Shown here: one piece after another, positions 51,165 through 59,577 of the stretch | How positions within the stretch are numbered: position 1 is the first letter of the stretch | Layout: every line of letters begins with the position of its first letter | From: Palsa-504 sp963767565 | GTDB lineage: Bacteria > Actinomycetota > Actinomycetes > Streptosporangiales > Streptosporangiaceae | DNA: 64,000 nt | Direction of reading: 5' to 3' | Assembly: GCA_963767565.1 (NCBI GenBank) | Contig: CAVYEG010000009.1 | Span: 62,001-126,000 of the forward strand | Translations under genes and position numbers: made by a program | The notes under the pieces: generated by a model | Seen by the model: the letters and a program-made list of their open reading frames with translations, nothing else | Database searches by the model: none | Told to the model about the DNA's origin: nothing

Positions 51165-52357
51165 GACCAGCGGAGCGGGAAGTAACCGGTGTAGTTCTCG
51201 GCCAGGCTGGTGGCGGCCGCGCGGGAGCTGACCACGTAGCGCAGCTGGGAAAGCTGCAGCTCGGCCCCGAACGGGTCCGGATGCGGGTCCACGTGCAGCA
51301 TGGACGTCATCCACCAGGAGAAATGCGTGGCCCGCCAGACCCGGCCCAGGCAGGCGTCCGAGTAGGCGTCGGCCGGCCCGGCGTCGTCGCGGAGCAGCAG
51401 GCTGGTCAGCGCCTCGGCCAGCACGGTCACGTCGGCCAGGGCCAGGTTGAGGCCCTTGGCCCCGGTGGGGGGCACGATGTGCGCCGCGTCGCCGGCCAGG
51501 AACAGCCGGCCGTAGCGCATGGGCGACGCCACGAAGCTGCGCATCGGGGAGATGGCCTTCTCCGCGATGGGCCCGTCCGTCAGCTCCCAGCCCGGTACGC
51601 CCAGCCGGACCCGCAGCTCGTCCCAGATCCGGTCGTCGGGCCACCGCTCGAGCTCCTCGTCCGCGGGGACCTGCAGGTACAGCCGGCCGACCTGCGGGGA
51701 GCGCATGGAGTGCAGCGCGAACCCGTGGGCGTGGCGCGAGTAGATGAGCTCGTCGGTGGACGGCGCCACCATGGCCAGGATGCCGAGCCAGGAGTACGGG
51801 TAACCGCGCTCGGCCACCTGGACCAGGCCGGGCGGCATCGACTCCCGGCAGATGCCGTGGAACCCGTCGCAGCCCGCGATCACGTCGCAGCGCACCTCGT
51901 GCCTGGTACCGGCGGCGTCGGTGAAGCTGAGCAGCGGCTGGTCGGTGTCCAGGTCGGCCACCTCGGTGCCGGAGACCTCGAACTCGACCTGGGCCCCGGC
52001 GGCCAGCCGGGCCCTGATCAGGTCCTTGACGATCTCGGTCTGGGCCCAGATGGTCACCCAGCGGCCGCCGGTCAGGTCGCGGAAGTCCAGATGGTGCCGC
52101 TCCCCGGCGAACTGCAGGTAGATCCCGCCGTGCTCGAGGCCCTCGGTGTCCATCCGCTCGCCCAGGCCGACCGCGCGGAGCAGCTCGGTGGTGCCCGCCT
52201 CGAGCAGCCCGGCCCGCTGCCTGGCCTCGCAGTAGGCCCGGCTGCGGTTCTCCACCACGATCGAGTCGATGCCGCGCAGGGCCAGCAGGTGGGACAGCAG
52301 CAATCCAGCCGGCCCGGCCCCGACGATGCCGACCTGGGTCCGCGTACTTATCGTCAT
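51161..52357 (-). CDS. pobA: 4-Hydroxybenzoate 3-monooxygenase
   Basis: 398 residues, a class A flavoprotein hydroxylase turning 4-hydroxybenzoate into protocatechuate. The dinucleotide motif VGIVGAGPAGLLLSHLLALR (about residues 9-28), DVIAGCDGFHG (about 156) and LFLAGDAAHIVPPTGAKGLN (about 282) are intact. The substrate Ser/Arg pair appears in FALHSMRSPQ, where PobA has S-x-R. It lies 21 bases downstream of the aldehyde dehydrogenase gene in one operon. No protocatechuate dioxygenase genes are in the window. Confidence 0.93.
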   Translation of the reverse strand: MTISTRTQVGIVGAGPAGLLLSHLLALRGIDSIVVENRSRAYCEARQRAGLLEAGTTELLRAVGLGERMDTEGLEHGGIYLQFAGERHHLDFRDLTGGRWVTIWAQTEIVKDLIRARLAAGAQVEFEVSGTEVADLDTDQPLLSFTDAAGTRHEVRCDVIAGCDGFHGICRESMPPGLVQVAERGYPYSWLGILAMVAPSTDELIYSRHAHGFALHSMRSPQVGRLYLQVPADEELERWPDDRIWDELRVRLGVPGWELTDGPIAEKAISPMRSFVASPMRYGRLFLAGDAAHIVPPTGAKGLNLALADVTVLAEALTSLLLRDDAGPADAYSDACLGRVWRATHFSWWMTSMLHVDPHPDPFGAELQLSQLRYVVSSRAAATSLAENYTGYFPLRWS

Positions 52358-52378
52358 CTCGCAGCCGACGATAGCGAG

Positions 52379-53836
52379 CTAGAACGGGTAGGGGGTAATG
52401 TCACCGCGGATCGTGACCCAGCGGGTGTCGGTGAACGCCTCCAGGTTGGCCGATCCGCCGAACCGGGCCCCGGTGCCCGACGCGCCCAGGCCGCCGAACG
52501 GGATGTTCGGCTCGTCGTCCACGGTCTGGTCGTTGATGTGCACGATGCCGGTCGGGATCTTCCTGGCCAGGTCGAGTCCGCGCATTACGTCGTTGGTCAA
52601 GATGCCGAGCGACAGGCCGTATTCGCTGTCTGCCGCGAGCTTGGCCGCGTCTTCCGCGGTGGCGAAGCGGAGCACCGGCGCGACCGGGCCGAACACCTCG
52701 GTGGTGTAGGCAGGCATCTGCGCGGACACCTCGGCCAGCACGGTCGGCGCGTAGAACAGGCCGTCGTAGCTGCCGCCCGCGGCCAGCCGGGCGCCAGCCG
52801 CGACGGTGTCGCGGACCAGGCCGTGCACCTTGTCCCGCTGCCGCTCGTCGATGATGGGGCCCAGGGCCACCTGCTCGGTGGCCGGGTTGCCGACCGGCAG
52901 ATGCCCGGCCTTGTCCGCCAGCCGGGCCACGTAGTCGTCGTAAATCGCCTCCTGCACCAGGTGCCGGCCGGTGGTCATGCAGATCTGGCCCTGGTGCAGG
53001 AATGAGCCCCAGGCGCCGGCCGAGACGGCGCGGTCCAGGTCGGCGTCGTCCAGCACGATGAGGGCGGAGTTGCCGCCCAGTTCCAGGTGCACCCGCTTGA
53101 GCTGGCGGGCGCACTGCTCGCCGACCCGGCGGCCCGCGGCGGTGGACCCGGTGAAGGAGACCAGCCGGACCAGCGGCTCGGCCACGACCGCCTCGCCGAC
53201 CTCCACCCCGCCGGGCAGCACGTGCAGCAGGCCCTCGGGCAGCCCGGCCTCCTGGAAGACCCGGGCCAGCACCACGCCGCCGCACACGGCGGTGCGCGGA
53301 TCGGGCTTGAGGATCACCGCGTTGCCCAGGGCCAGGGCCGGCGCGACCGAGCGGATGGCCAGGATCTGCGGGAAGTTGAACGGCGCGATGACGCCGACCA
53401 CGCCGACCGGGACCCGCTCGGCGAAGCTCAGCCGCGGCTGCTCGCTGGGCAGCAGCTCACCGTAGGCGCGCGAGGGCAGCGTGGCGGCCTCGTAGATCTC
53501 CTGGGTGGCCACGTGGGTCTCGAACCCCATGGCGGGCGGGATCTTGCCGCTCTCCCTGATCCCCCACCACTCGATGTCCGGCGCGTTGGCCAGCCAGATG
53601 TCGGCGGCCTTGCGCAGGATGGCCGATCGCTGGCTGTGCGGGGTGGCGGCCCAGGCCGGCTGCGCGGCCGCCGCGCGCTGCGCCGCGCGAGTCACGTCAG
53701 CCGGGGCTGCGATCCCGGTCCGACCGAGCTCGGCGCCGGTGGCGGGCTCGGTCACCGCCGCGTCGCCGCCGGATCCGGACGTCCAGCCGTCGGAGTAGAC
53801 CTTGCCGCGCCAGGTCGCCTCGTCCATGAGTGCCAT
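52379..53836 (-). CDS. NAD(P)-dependent aromatic aldehyde dehydrogenase
   Basis: 485 residues, ALDH superfamily, benzaldehyde/vanillin dehydrogenase-like. GVIAPFNFPQILAIRSVAPA with the catalytic Asn is near residue 148, VSFTGSTAAGRRVG near 224, the Glu motif HLELGGNSALIVL near 250, the Cys motif HQGQICMTTGR near 284 and EVFGPVAPVLRF near 385. Upstream of pobA in the same operon, it most likely oxidises 4-hydroxybenzaldehyde or a related aldehyde to the acid that PobA hydroxylates. Starts at ATG 53836; divergent from the IclR gene. Confidence 0.9.
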   Translation of the reverse strand: MALMDEATWRGKVYSDGWTSGSGGDAAVTEPATGAELGRTGIAAPADVTRAAQRAAAAQPAWAATPHSQRSAILRKAADIWLANAPDIEWWGIRESGKIPPAMGFETHVATQEIYEAATLPSRAYGELLPSEQPRLSFAERVPVGVVGVIAPFNFPQILAIRSVAPALALGNAVILKPDPRTAVCGGVVLARVFQEAGLPEGLLHVLPGGVEVGEAVVAEPLVRLVSFTGSTAAGRRVGEQCARQLKRVHLELGGNSALIVLDDADLDRAVSAGAWGSFLHQGQICMTTGRHLVQEAIYDDYVARLADKAGHLPVGNPATEQVALGPIIDERQRDKVHGLVRDTVAAGARLAAGGSYDGLFYAPTVLAEVSAQMPAYTTEVFGPVAPVLRFATAEDAAKLAADSEYGLSLGILTNDVMRGLDLARKIPTGIVHINDQTVDDEPNIPFGGLGASGTGARFGGSANLEAFTDTRWVTIRGDITPYPF

Positions 53837-53868
53837 GACCGCTCCTTATGATCCAATGTACGTAAGAC

Positions 53869-53891
53869 GAACGATAGTTCAGAAAGCGAAC
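53869..53891. promoter_or_regulatory. IclR/PobR-type operator in the divergent promoter
   Basis: GAACGATAGTTC (53869-53880) is an inverted pair, and another GAAC follows at 53888-53891, giving three half-sites GAAC-N4-GTTC-N7-GAAC. PcaU/PobR-type regulators bind triple half-site operators in such divergent regions. Confidence 0.5.
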
Positions 53892-53938
53892 GCACGGGGG
53901 CCAGGTCTATGATGTCAGGGATCCAGCAGGAGGCTCGC

Positions 53939-54751
53939 ATGACGGACACTCAGGAACAAGGTCATGACGGGGACTTCGTGCAGTCTCTCGAGCGTGGCCT
54001 GTCCGTGATCCGGGCCTTCGACGCGGACCACCCGAAGCTGACGCTGAGCGAGGTGGCCGCGGCCACGGGCCTGAGCCGGGCTGCCGCCCGCCGGTTCCTG
54101 CGCACGCTGGTCCAGCTCGGCTACATGCGCATCGACGGCAGCCGGTTCGCGCTGCGGCCCAAGATCCTCGAACTCGGCTACGCCTACCTGTCCAGCCTGA
54201 CCCTGCCCGAGGTGGCCATGCCGCACCTGGAGCAGCTGGTCGAGCAGGTGCACGAGTCGTCCTCGGTCTCCGAGCTGGACGGCGACGACGTCATCTACAT
54301 CGCCCGCGTCCCGACCAAGCGGATCATGACCGTCACGATCAGCGTGGGCACCAGGTTCCCGGCCTACGCCACCTCGATGGGCCGGGTGCTGCTGGCCGCC
54401 CAGCCCGACGAGCGGCTGGACTCTTACCTGGACTCCGTCAGCCTGCGCGGCCTGACCGGCCACACCATCACCAGCGCCACCGCGCTGCGCCGGGAGCTGC
54501 ACAAGATCAGGACCCAGGGCTGGGCCCTGGTGGACCAGGAGCTCGAGGAGGGGCTGCGCTCCATCGCCGCCCCCATCCGGGACGCCGACAGCCAGGTCAT
54601 CGCCGCCATCAACATCTCCACCCACGCGGGCCGGCGCACGCTGAGCACCATCGTGGAGGAGTTCCTGCAGCCGCTGCTGAGCACCGCGCGCCGCATCGAG
54701 GTGGACCTGGCCCGCTCCCGCGCCTCAGCCCGGGCCCGCCCCGACGCATAG
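53939..54751 (+). CDS. IclR-family regulator, PcaR/PobR-like
   Basis: 270 residues. The N-terminal winged helix has FVQSLERGLSVIRAFDADHP, LTLSEVAAATGLSRAAARRF and LVQLGYMRIDGSRFAL. The effector domain has ILELGYAYLSSLTLPEVAMP and ends in GWALVDQELEEGLRSIAAPI and AAINISTHAGR, typical of protocatechuate/hydroxybenzoate-responsive members. ATG 53939 has a perfect AGGAGG 5 bases upstream. Divergent from the aldehyde dehydrogenase-pobA operon, it is probably its activator, with 4-hydroxybenzoate as the likely inducer. Confidence 0.9.
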   Translation: MTDTQEQGHDGDFVQSLERGLSVIRAFDADHPKLTLSEVAAATGLSRAAARRFLRTLVQLGYMRIDGSRFALRPKILELGYAYLSSLTLPEVAMPHLEQLVEQVHESSSVSELDGDDVIYIARVPTKRIMTVTISVGTRFPAYATSMGRVLLAAQPDERLDSYLDSVSLRGLTGHTITSATALRRELHKIRTQGWALVDQELEEGLRSIAAPIRDADSQVIAAINISTHAGRRTLSTIVEEFLQPLLSTARRIEVDLARSRASARARPDA

Positions 54752-54783
54752 CGGGGCCAGTAGTACTGCCACACTTGCTTGCT

Positions 54784-55434
54784 ATGCGCACGCTCGTCGT
54801 CGATCATCCCCTGGTCACCCACAAGCTCACCGCGCTGCGTGACGAGGCCACCGACACCGCGACGTTCCGGAGCCTGACGGCCGAACTGGTCACGCTGCTG
54901 GCCTACGAGGCGACCCGGGAGATGCGGGTGCAGCCGCAATCGGTCACCACCCCGGTGGGGCCGGCCCAGGGCGTCAAGCTGGCCCGGCCGGTCCCGCTCA
55001 TCGTGCCCGTGCTGCGGGCCGGCATCGGCATGCTGGACGGCATGACCCGGCTGCTGCCGATGGCCGACGTCGGCTTCGTCGGGCTGCGCCGCGACGAGGA
55101 GTCGCTGATCGCGTCCACGTACGCGGACCGGCTGCCCGCCGACCTGACCGACCGGGACACGTTCGTGCTCGACCCCATGCTGGCCACCGGTGGGACGCTG
55201 GCCACCGTCATCAGCATGCTGGCGAGCCGGGGCGCCGCCTCGGTGACCGCGATCTGCCTGCTGGCCGCGCCCGAAGGGCTGCGCCGGGTGGAGGAGGCCT
55301 TCGCCGGCGAGGAGACCGCTGCGGGCCCGTGGGTGCGAGTAGTGACGGCGGCCGTCGACGAGCGGCTGAACGAGCGGGGCTACATCGTGCCCGGCCTCGG
55401 CGACGCGGGCGACCGGCTGTTCGGCCGGATCTAG
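54784..55434 (+). CDS. upp: Uracil phosphoribosyltransferase
   Basis: 216 residues. It makes UMP from uracil and PRPP. The start MRTLVVDHPLVTHKLTALRD, LVPVLRAGIGMLDGM-type strand (VPVLRAGIGMLDGMTRLLP), the PRPP loop LDPMLATGGTLATVI (about residue 129) and the end DERLNERGYIVPGLGDAGDR, which binds uracil, are all present. The start ATG 54784 has no clear ribosome site, so the mRNA may be leaderless; CAGTAGTACTG at 54758-54768 is a small palindrome in the promoter region. The stop codon lies within a 16-bp repeat. Confidence 0.96.
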   Translation: MRTLVVDHPLVTHKLTALRDEATDTATFRSLTAELVTLLAYEATREMRVQPQSVTTPVGPAQGVKLARPVPLIVPVLRAGIGMLDGMTRLLPMADVGFVGLRRDEESLIASTYADRLPADLTDRDTFVLDPMLATGGTLATVISMLASRGAASVTAICLLAAPEGLRRVEEAFAGEETAAGPWVRVVTAAVDERLNERGYIVPGLGDAGDRLFGRI

Positions 55435-55467
55435 GCTCGGCCGGATCTAGGCTCGGCCGGATCTAGG
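55422..55467. repeat. 16-bp tandem repeat containing the upp stop codon
   Basis: CGGCCGGATCTAGGCT is repeated 2.9 times (55422, 55438, 55454). The first unit holds the last codons and TAG of upp, so the duplication leaves the protein unchanged. Confidence 0.9.
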
Positions 55468-55587
55468 TCGGCGCCATCCACGGATCTGGGATCGCCGGGA
55501 GCCAGGGAGCTCCGGCGCCCGACGGCGCCCGGCATAATCCGGGCAGGGCGCCGGGCCTACGGCGGCTGAAGATCACGGTTCGGGCCA

Positions 55588-55620
55588 CTTCGCGGGCTAG
55601 GCCCCCCCATACCCGCGAAG
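55588..55620. other. Hairpin in the upp-FHA intergenic region
   Basis: CTTCGCGGG (55588-55596) pairs with CCCGCGAAG (55612-55620) around a C-rich loop. Nothing else in 55468-55820 looks coding; the last part presumably holds the promoter of the FHA-like gene. Confidence 0.45.
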
Positions 55621-55820
55621 CAGGACGTTCCGCCGCCGCAGTGCCCGGCACCCTGCCGCTTGATAGCTAACCAGGACATGGACCGCCCCGATATCCCTGA
55701 ATCCGGGGGTCCCTGGCCCACGCGGTCGGCCAGAATCATGCCTAGACTGTCCAGACCGCTGTCGATCAGGCAATACTGCAGGCAGGAACCTATGTCGCTT
55801 CATGTCCCCGGGACCGCATC

Positions 55821-56633
55821 ATGGCAGTGAGCGCGCGCGTGAGCACGGCGGCGGGTCAGGAAGTACGGGTTATCGAGGGCAGTCGGCTGGTGTTCGGCCG
55901 CGGGCCCGAGGTGGACCTGGCCGTGGCGGCCGGACGCGGGCTGTCCCGGCGGGCGGGCATCGTGACCGCGATGCCGGCGGGCGCGTGGATCACCAACATC
56001 AGCCACACCCACGCGCTGTACGTGGAGGGCGAGGGCTACCGGATCCGGCTGCCCAGGCTGGAGGACGACGAGGAGCCGGCCGGCGGCTGGCTGCTGCACT
56101 CGGGCACGGCCCTGGTGGGCTCGCGCGGGATGCTGGACGACGGGGAGCCGCTGTCGGTGACGGTCAGCTTGCCGCGTTCGGCCCGGCTGGCCCGCATGAT
56201 CCAGCCGGACGCCGACAGCACCGTGCTGCCGCTCTACCTGGACCCGATGACCAAGCAGTTCCTGGTGGCGCTGCTGTGGTGCCGCCCTTGGCTGCTCGAC
56301 CCGAGCGCCACCACGCCGCTGCCGCGGACGCCGGAGATCGCCCGCGGCGCGCTCGAGGTGACCGGCGCCTACCACGAGATGGAGCGGTTCGAGACCGATG
56401 CCGAATTCCGCGACCTGATGTCAGCCCGGGTGGCCGAGCACATCAAGGCCCTGCGGAAGAAGATCGCCGACCGCGGGCTGGCCCCCCGCGGGGACGCGGC
56501 CGGACGGCTGTCCGACGAAGTGGTGGTCGGGCTGCTGATCGAGCACGGGGTCATTACGTCAGCGGACCTGAGCCGGCTGGCCGACCCGGTGTGGCGCTCC
56601 CGCCAGGAAGACCTGTGGTGGACGGCGGGCTGA
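55821..56633 (+). CDS. FHA-like domain protein
   Basis: 270 residues. The N-terminal 90 residues resemble a forkhead-associated fold: SRLVFGRGPEVDLAV, GRGLSRRAGIVTAMPAGAWI and TNISHTHALYVEG, matching the FGR, S-R and N-x-S spacing of phosphothreonine-binding domains. The central and C-terminal parts (from about residue 130) are helical, with LMSARVAEHIKALRKKIADR and DEVVVGLLIEHGVITSADLS, and lack a known signature. It converges on a Ser/Thr kinase gene, so it could be a substrate or reader of that kinase. ATG 55821 is the only good start. Confidence 0.65.
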   Translation: MAVSARVSTAAGQEVRVIEGSRLVFGRGPEVDLAVAAGRGLSRRAGIVTAMPAGAWITNISHTHALYVEGEGYRIRLPRLEDDEEPAGGWLLHSGTALVGSRGMLDDGEPLSVTVSLPRSARLARMIQPDADSTVLPLYLDPMTKQFLVALLWCRPWLLDPSATTPLPRTPEIARGALEVTGAYHEMERFETDAEFRDLMSARVAEHIKALRKKIADRGLAPRGDAAGRLSDEVVVGLLIEHGVITSADLSRLADPVWRSRQEDLWWTAG

Positions 56634-56669
56634 TCAGCCGGCAGGCGGCGGGCTGATCAGCCGGCAGGC
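56624..56669. repeat. 23-bp duplication carrying both convergent stop codons
   Basis: Two direct copies (56624-56646, 56647-56669) each contain the palindrome GGCTGATCAGCC. TGA in copy 1 ends the FHA-like gene on the plus strand; the complementary TGA in copy 2 ends the kinase gene on the minus strand. Confidence 0.88.
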
Positions 56670-58264
56670 GGCGCCCCGCCGCCGGGCGGGCCGGATGGGA
56701 TGATCATGAACTGGGTGCTCACCGGGCCGCTTCCGGCGGCGGACGCGTTGACCGTGACCAGCCCGAGCGACAGCGTGCTCGAGTCCAGCCGACTGAACGC
56801 GACCTGGAACGTCCCGTCCGCGTTGGCGTGGAGCTGATACGGCGAGGTCCGGTTCAGCACCGTCTTCTGGTCCGGACTCAGCTCGTTCAGCGTGAAGGTC
56901 ACCAGGGCCTGCGGGGCGAAGCCGCTCCCCCGGATGACGAACGCGGTGCTGGCCGTGCCCTGGCTGGCGTGCGCCACGCACAGGTACGGGCCGGCCGGGA
57001 CGGTGGCCTTGCATACCGTCGGCGGTGCCGGGGGCAGGCCGGGCGGCGCCGGCGGCCCCTGGCTACCGCTGCTGCTGAGCGCGGCGCCCAGGATGACACC
57101 CCCCACGACCAGGGCGGCACCCACCGAAATCCAGCCGACCCAGGCCATGTGCTCCCTGACCCACTGCCACCGGTTCCCCGGGCCAGAGCCCTGGGCCGGG
57201 CCGGCGTGGCTGGGCTTGCGCCTGGACTTGGGCTTGTAGGAGGCGGGAAGTTCGGTGTAGGAGGCGGAGGTGGCGTCCTGGCTGTGCTCGGCTTCGCGCT
57301 GGGCGGGCAGGCCGTGCGGGTCGCTCTGGCCGTTGGCCAGCAGCGGATTGCGCTGGTACTCGCCGATCAGGGCCATGGCCGCGCCGGGCAGGTAGGTGTG
57401 CTCCCGGTCGGCCTGGACCTCGGTGAACGGCCCGAGCTGGGCCAGCATGGCCGACCAGGACGGGCGCATCCGGGGTACGCGCTCCAGGCACTCGCCGATC
57501 AGCCCGCCGAGCTCGTCCGGCAGGCCGGACAGGTCCGGCGGCTCGGTGGCCAGCCGGGCCAGTACGTCCATGGCCCCCTCACCGGCATACGGCGGGTGCC
57601 CGGTGGCCGCGTAGGCCAGCGTGGCGCCGAGCGAGTACACGTCGCTGGCCACCGAGGCCTGCCGGGTGTCCCTGGCCTGCTCGGGCGCCATGTAGGCGGG
57701 CGTGCCGACGGCCCCGTGCGAACTGGTCAGCTCGATCCGCTCCGCGGCCCGGGCCACGCCGAAGTCGATGACCTTCGGCCCGTCCGGCGCGACCAGCACG
57801 TTCGACGGCTTCAGGTCCCGGTGCACCAGGCCGGCCACGTGGATCGACTGCAGGGCTTCCGCGCACCCGGCGGCCAGCCACTTGACCGCCGGCACCGGCA
57901 TCGGGCCGCAGACCTGGACCAGCCGGCTCAGCGACGGGGCGGGGATGTAGGCCGTGGCCAGCCAGGGCAGGTCGGCCTCCGGGTCGGCCTCGACCACGGC
58001 GGCGGTGAACACCCCGCTGACCCGGCGGGCGGCCGCCACCTCCTGCGCGAACCGGTTCCTGAAGCCCGCTTCCTCGGCCAGCTCGACCCTGATCGTCTTG
58101 ACCGCGACCAGCCGCCCGGCGGCCGAACGGCCCAGGTAGACCTGGCCCATGGACCCGGCGCCCAGGCGGCCGAGGATCACGTAGGGCCCGATCCGGTCCG
58201 GGTCCCATCGGCGCAGCCGCTGCCGTCCCGGCTGGGCACCCATGCTCGGTTCCGCGGACGTCAC
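56657..58264 (-). CDS. Membrane-anchored Ser/Thr protein kinase (PknB-like)
   Basis: 535 residues. The kinase domain is complete: LGRLGAGSMGQVYLG (about residues 31-45), VAVK Lys 56, HRDLKPSN (148-155), DFGVA (167-171), GTPAYMAPEQ (187-196) and the SDVYSLGATLAYA helix. A linker of about 90 residues is followed by one membrane helix (about 374-397) and an outer domain of about 135 residues, beta-rich and Pro/Gly-flanked, with no PASTA repeat. GTG 58264 is used; ATG 58243 is possible. It probably senses an external or cell-wall signal. Confidence 0.9.
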   Translation of the reverse strand: MTSAEPSMGAQPGRQRLRRWDPDRIGPYVILGRLGAGSMGQVYLGRSAAGRLVAVKTIRVELAEEAGFRNRFAQEVAAARRVSGVFTAAVVEADPEADLPWLATAYIPAPSLSRLVQVCGPMPVPAVKWLAAGCAEALQSIHVAGLVHRDLKPSNVLVAPDGPKVIDFGVARAAERIELTSSHGAVGTPAYMAPEQARDTRQASVASDVYSLGATLAYAATGHPPYAGEGAMDVLARLATEPPDLSGLPDELGGLIGECLERVPRMRPSWSAMLAQLGPFTEVQADREHTYLPGAAMALIGEYQRNPLLANGQSDPHGLPAQREAEHSQDATSASYTELPASYKPKSRRKPSHAGPAQGSGPGNRWQWVREHMAWVGWISVGAALVVGGVILGAALSSSGSQGPPAPPGLPPAPPTVCKATVPAGPYLCVAHASQGTASTAFVIRGSGFAPQALVTFTLNELSPDQKTVLNRTSPYQLHANADGTFQVAFSRLDSSTLSLGLVTVNASAAGSGPVSTQFMIIPSGPPGGGAPPAG

Positions 58265-58396
58265 CCCCCAGGGCCTTGCCGAACTAACGGTCAGCTTCCA
58301 TCATGCCCAATTCCGTGGCGCAAGTGCAGCGCGATGGCCGCGACTGTTACAGGTGGGCGGGGCGGGAAACCACGTTCCGTTCGGGACAAAATAAAT

Positions 58397-59527
58397 CTAC
58401 CCGCTGTGACGGGTGCCGAGCAGACCGGCAGGAACCACCGAATCGCTCATGGCCCGGGCGGTGGCGAAGCCGGGCTTGATGACCGTGTTAATCAGGTGCA
58501 GCCGCTCGTCGAAGCCGGCGAACGCGCTCTTGGCGGCGTTCACCGTCAGCCACTCCACGTCCGACCAGCCGTAGCCGAACTCCTGGACCAGCCGACCGAA
58601 CTCGGAGCTGAGCGTGACCTGGCTCATCAGCCGGTTGTCGGTGTTCACCGTGACCCGGAAGGACAGCTGGCGCAGGAGCCGGATCGGGTGCAGCGCGATC
58701 GACGGGGCCGCGCCGGTCTGGACGTTGGAGGTCGGGCACATCTCCAGCGGGATCCGGCGGTCCCTGATGTAGGCGGCCAGGCGGCCGAGCCGTACCGTGC
58801 CGGAGTCGCTGACCTCGATGTCGTCGACGATGCGGACGCCGTGGCCGAGCCGTTCGGTACCGCACCACTGCACCGCCTCCCAGATCGACGGCAGCCCGAA
58901 GGCCTCGCCCGCGTGGATCGTGATGTGGAAGTTCTCGCGCTTGATGTACTGGAAGGCGTCCAGGTGCCGGCTCGGCGGCCAGCCCGCCTCGGCGCCGGCG
59001 ATGTCGAAGCCGACCACGCCCTCGTCGCGGTGGCGCACGGCCAGTTCGGCGATCTCCAGCGACCTGGCCGCCGTGCGCATGGCGGTGAGCAGGGCGTAGA
59101 CCCTGATCCCGCGCCCGGCCCGGGCCGCGGTAGCGGCGCCGCGGGCGAATCCGTCGAGGACCGCCTCGACTACCTCGTCCAGGCTGAGCCCGCGCTCGGT
59201 GTGCAGCTCGGGCGCGAACCTGACCTCGGCGTAGACCACGCCGTCGGCGGCCAGGTCCTCGGCGCACTCGGCCGCGACCCGGCGCAGCGCGTCGGCGGTC
59301 TGCATGACGGCGACCGTATGCCGGAACGCGTCCAGGTAGATCTCCAGGTGCCCGCGGTGCGCGCCTTCGGTCAGCCGCTGGGTCAGCTCCTCGACGTTGT
59401 CCCCGGGCAGGTCGGCGTAGCCGATCTCGCGGGCCAGGTCGAGCACGGTCTGCGGGCGCAGGCCGCCATCCAGGTGATCATGCAGAAGGACCTTGGGCAC
59501 CGCCCGGAGCTCAGCAAGTGTCAGCAT
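58397..59527 (-). CDS. add: Adenosine deaminase
   Basis: 376 residues. It converts adenosine or deoxyadenosine to the inosine forms. The metal and catalytic motifs are canonical here: LLHDHLDGG (about residue 15), HAGEAFGLP (about 187-195), ERLGHGVRI (about 207) and TVNTDNRLMS (about 270). This contrasts with the atypical deaminase at 26706. ATG 59527 removes a 12-residue upstream extension. It is the third gene of the cdd-deoA-add run, 50 bases after deoA. Confidence 0.94.
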   Translation of the reverse strand: MLTLAELRAVPKVLLHDHLDGGLRPQTVLDLAREIGYADLPGDNVEELTQRLTEGAHRGHLEIYLDAFRHTVAVMQTADALRRVAAECAEDLAADGVVYAEVRFAPELHTERGLSLDEVVEAVLDGFARGAATAARAGRGIRVYALLTAMRTAARSLEIAELAVRHRDEGVVGFDIAGAEAGWPPSRHLDAFQYIKRENFHITIHAGEAFGLPSIWEAVQWCGTERLGHGVRIVDDIEVSDSGTVRLGRLAAYIRDRRIPLEMCPTSNVQTGAAPSIALHPIRLLRQLSFRVTVNTDNRLMSQVTLSSEFGRLVQEFGYGWSDVEWLTVNAAKSAFAGFDERLHLINTVIKPGFATARAMSDSVVPAGLLGTRHSG

Positions 59528-59577
59528 CACACCATTGTGCGGCCAACGGAGGCCCGGGGGCATGGGTCCCCCGGGGG

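Noticed and set aside
51165..53005. Long C-terminal extension of the 49712 gene
   Set aside because: Beyond the 16-bp repeat the frame is purely antisense to pobA and the aldehyde dehydrogenase and has low-complexity composition, so I do not believe it is protein.
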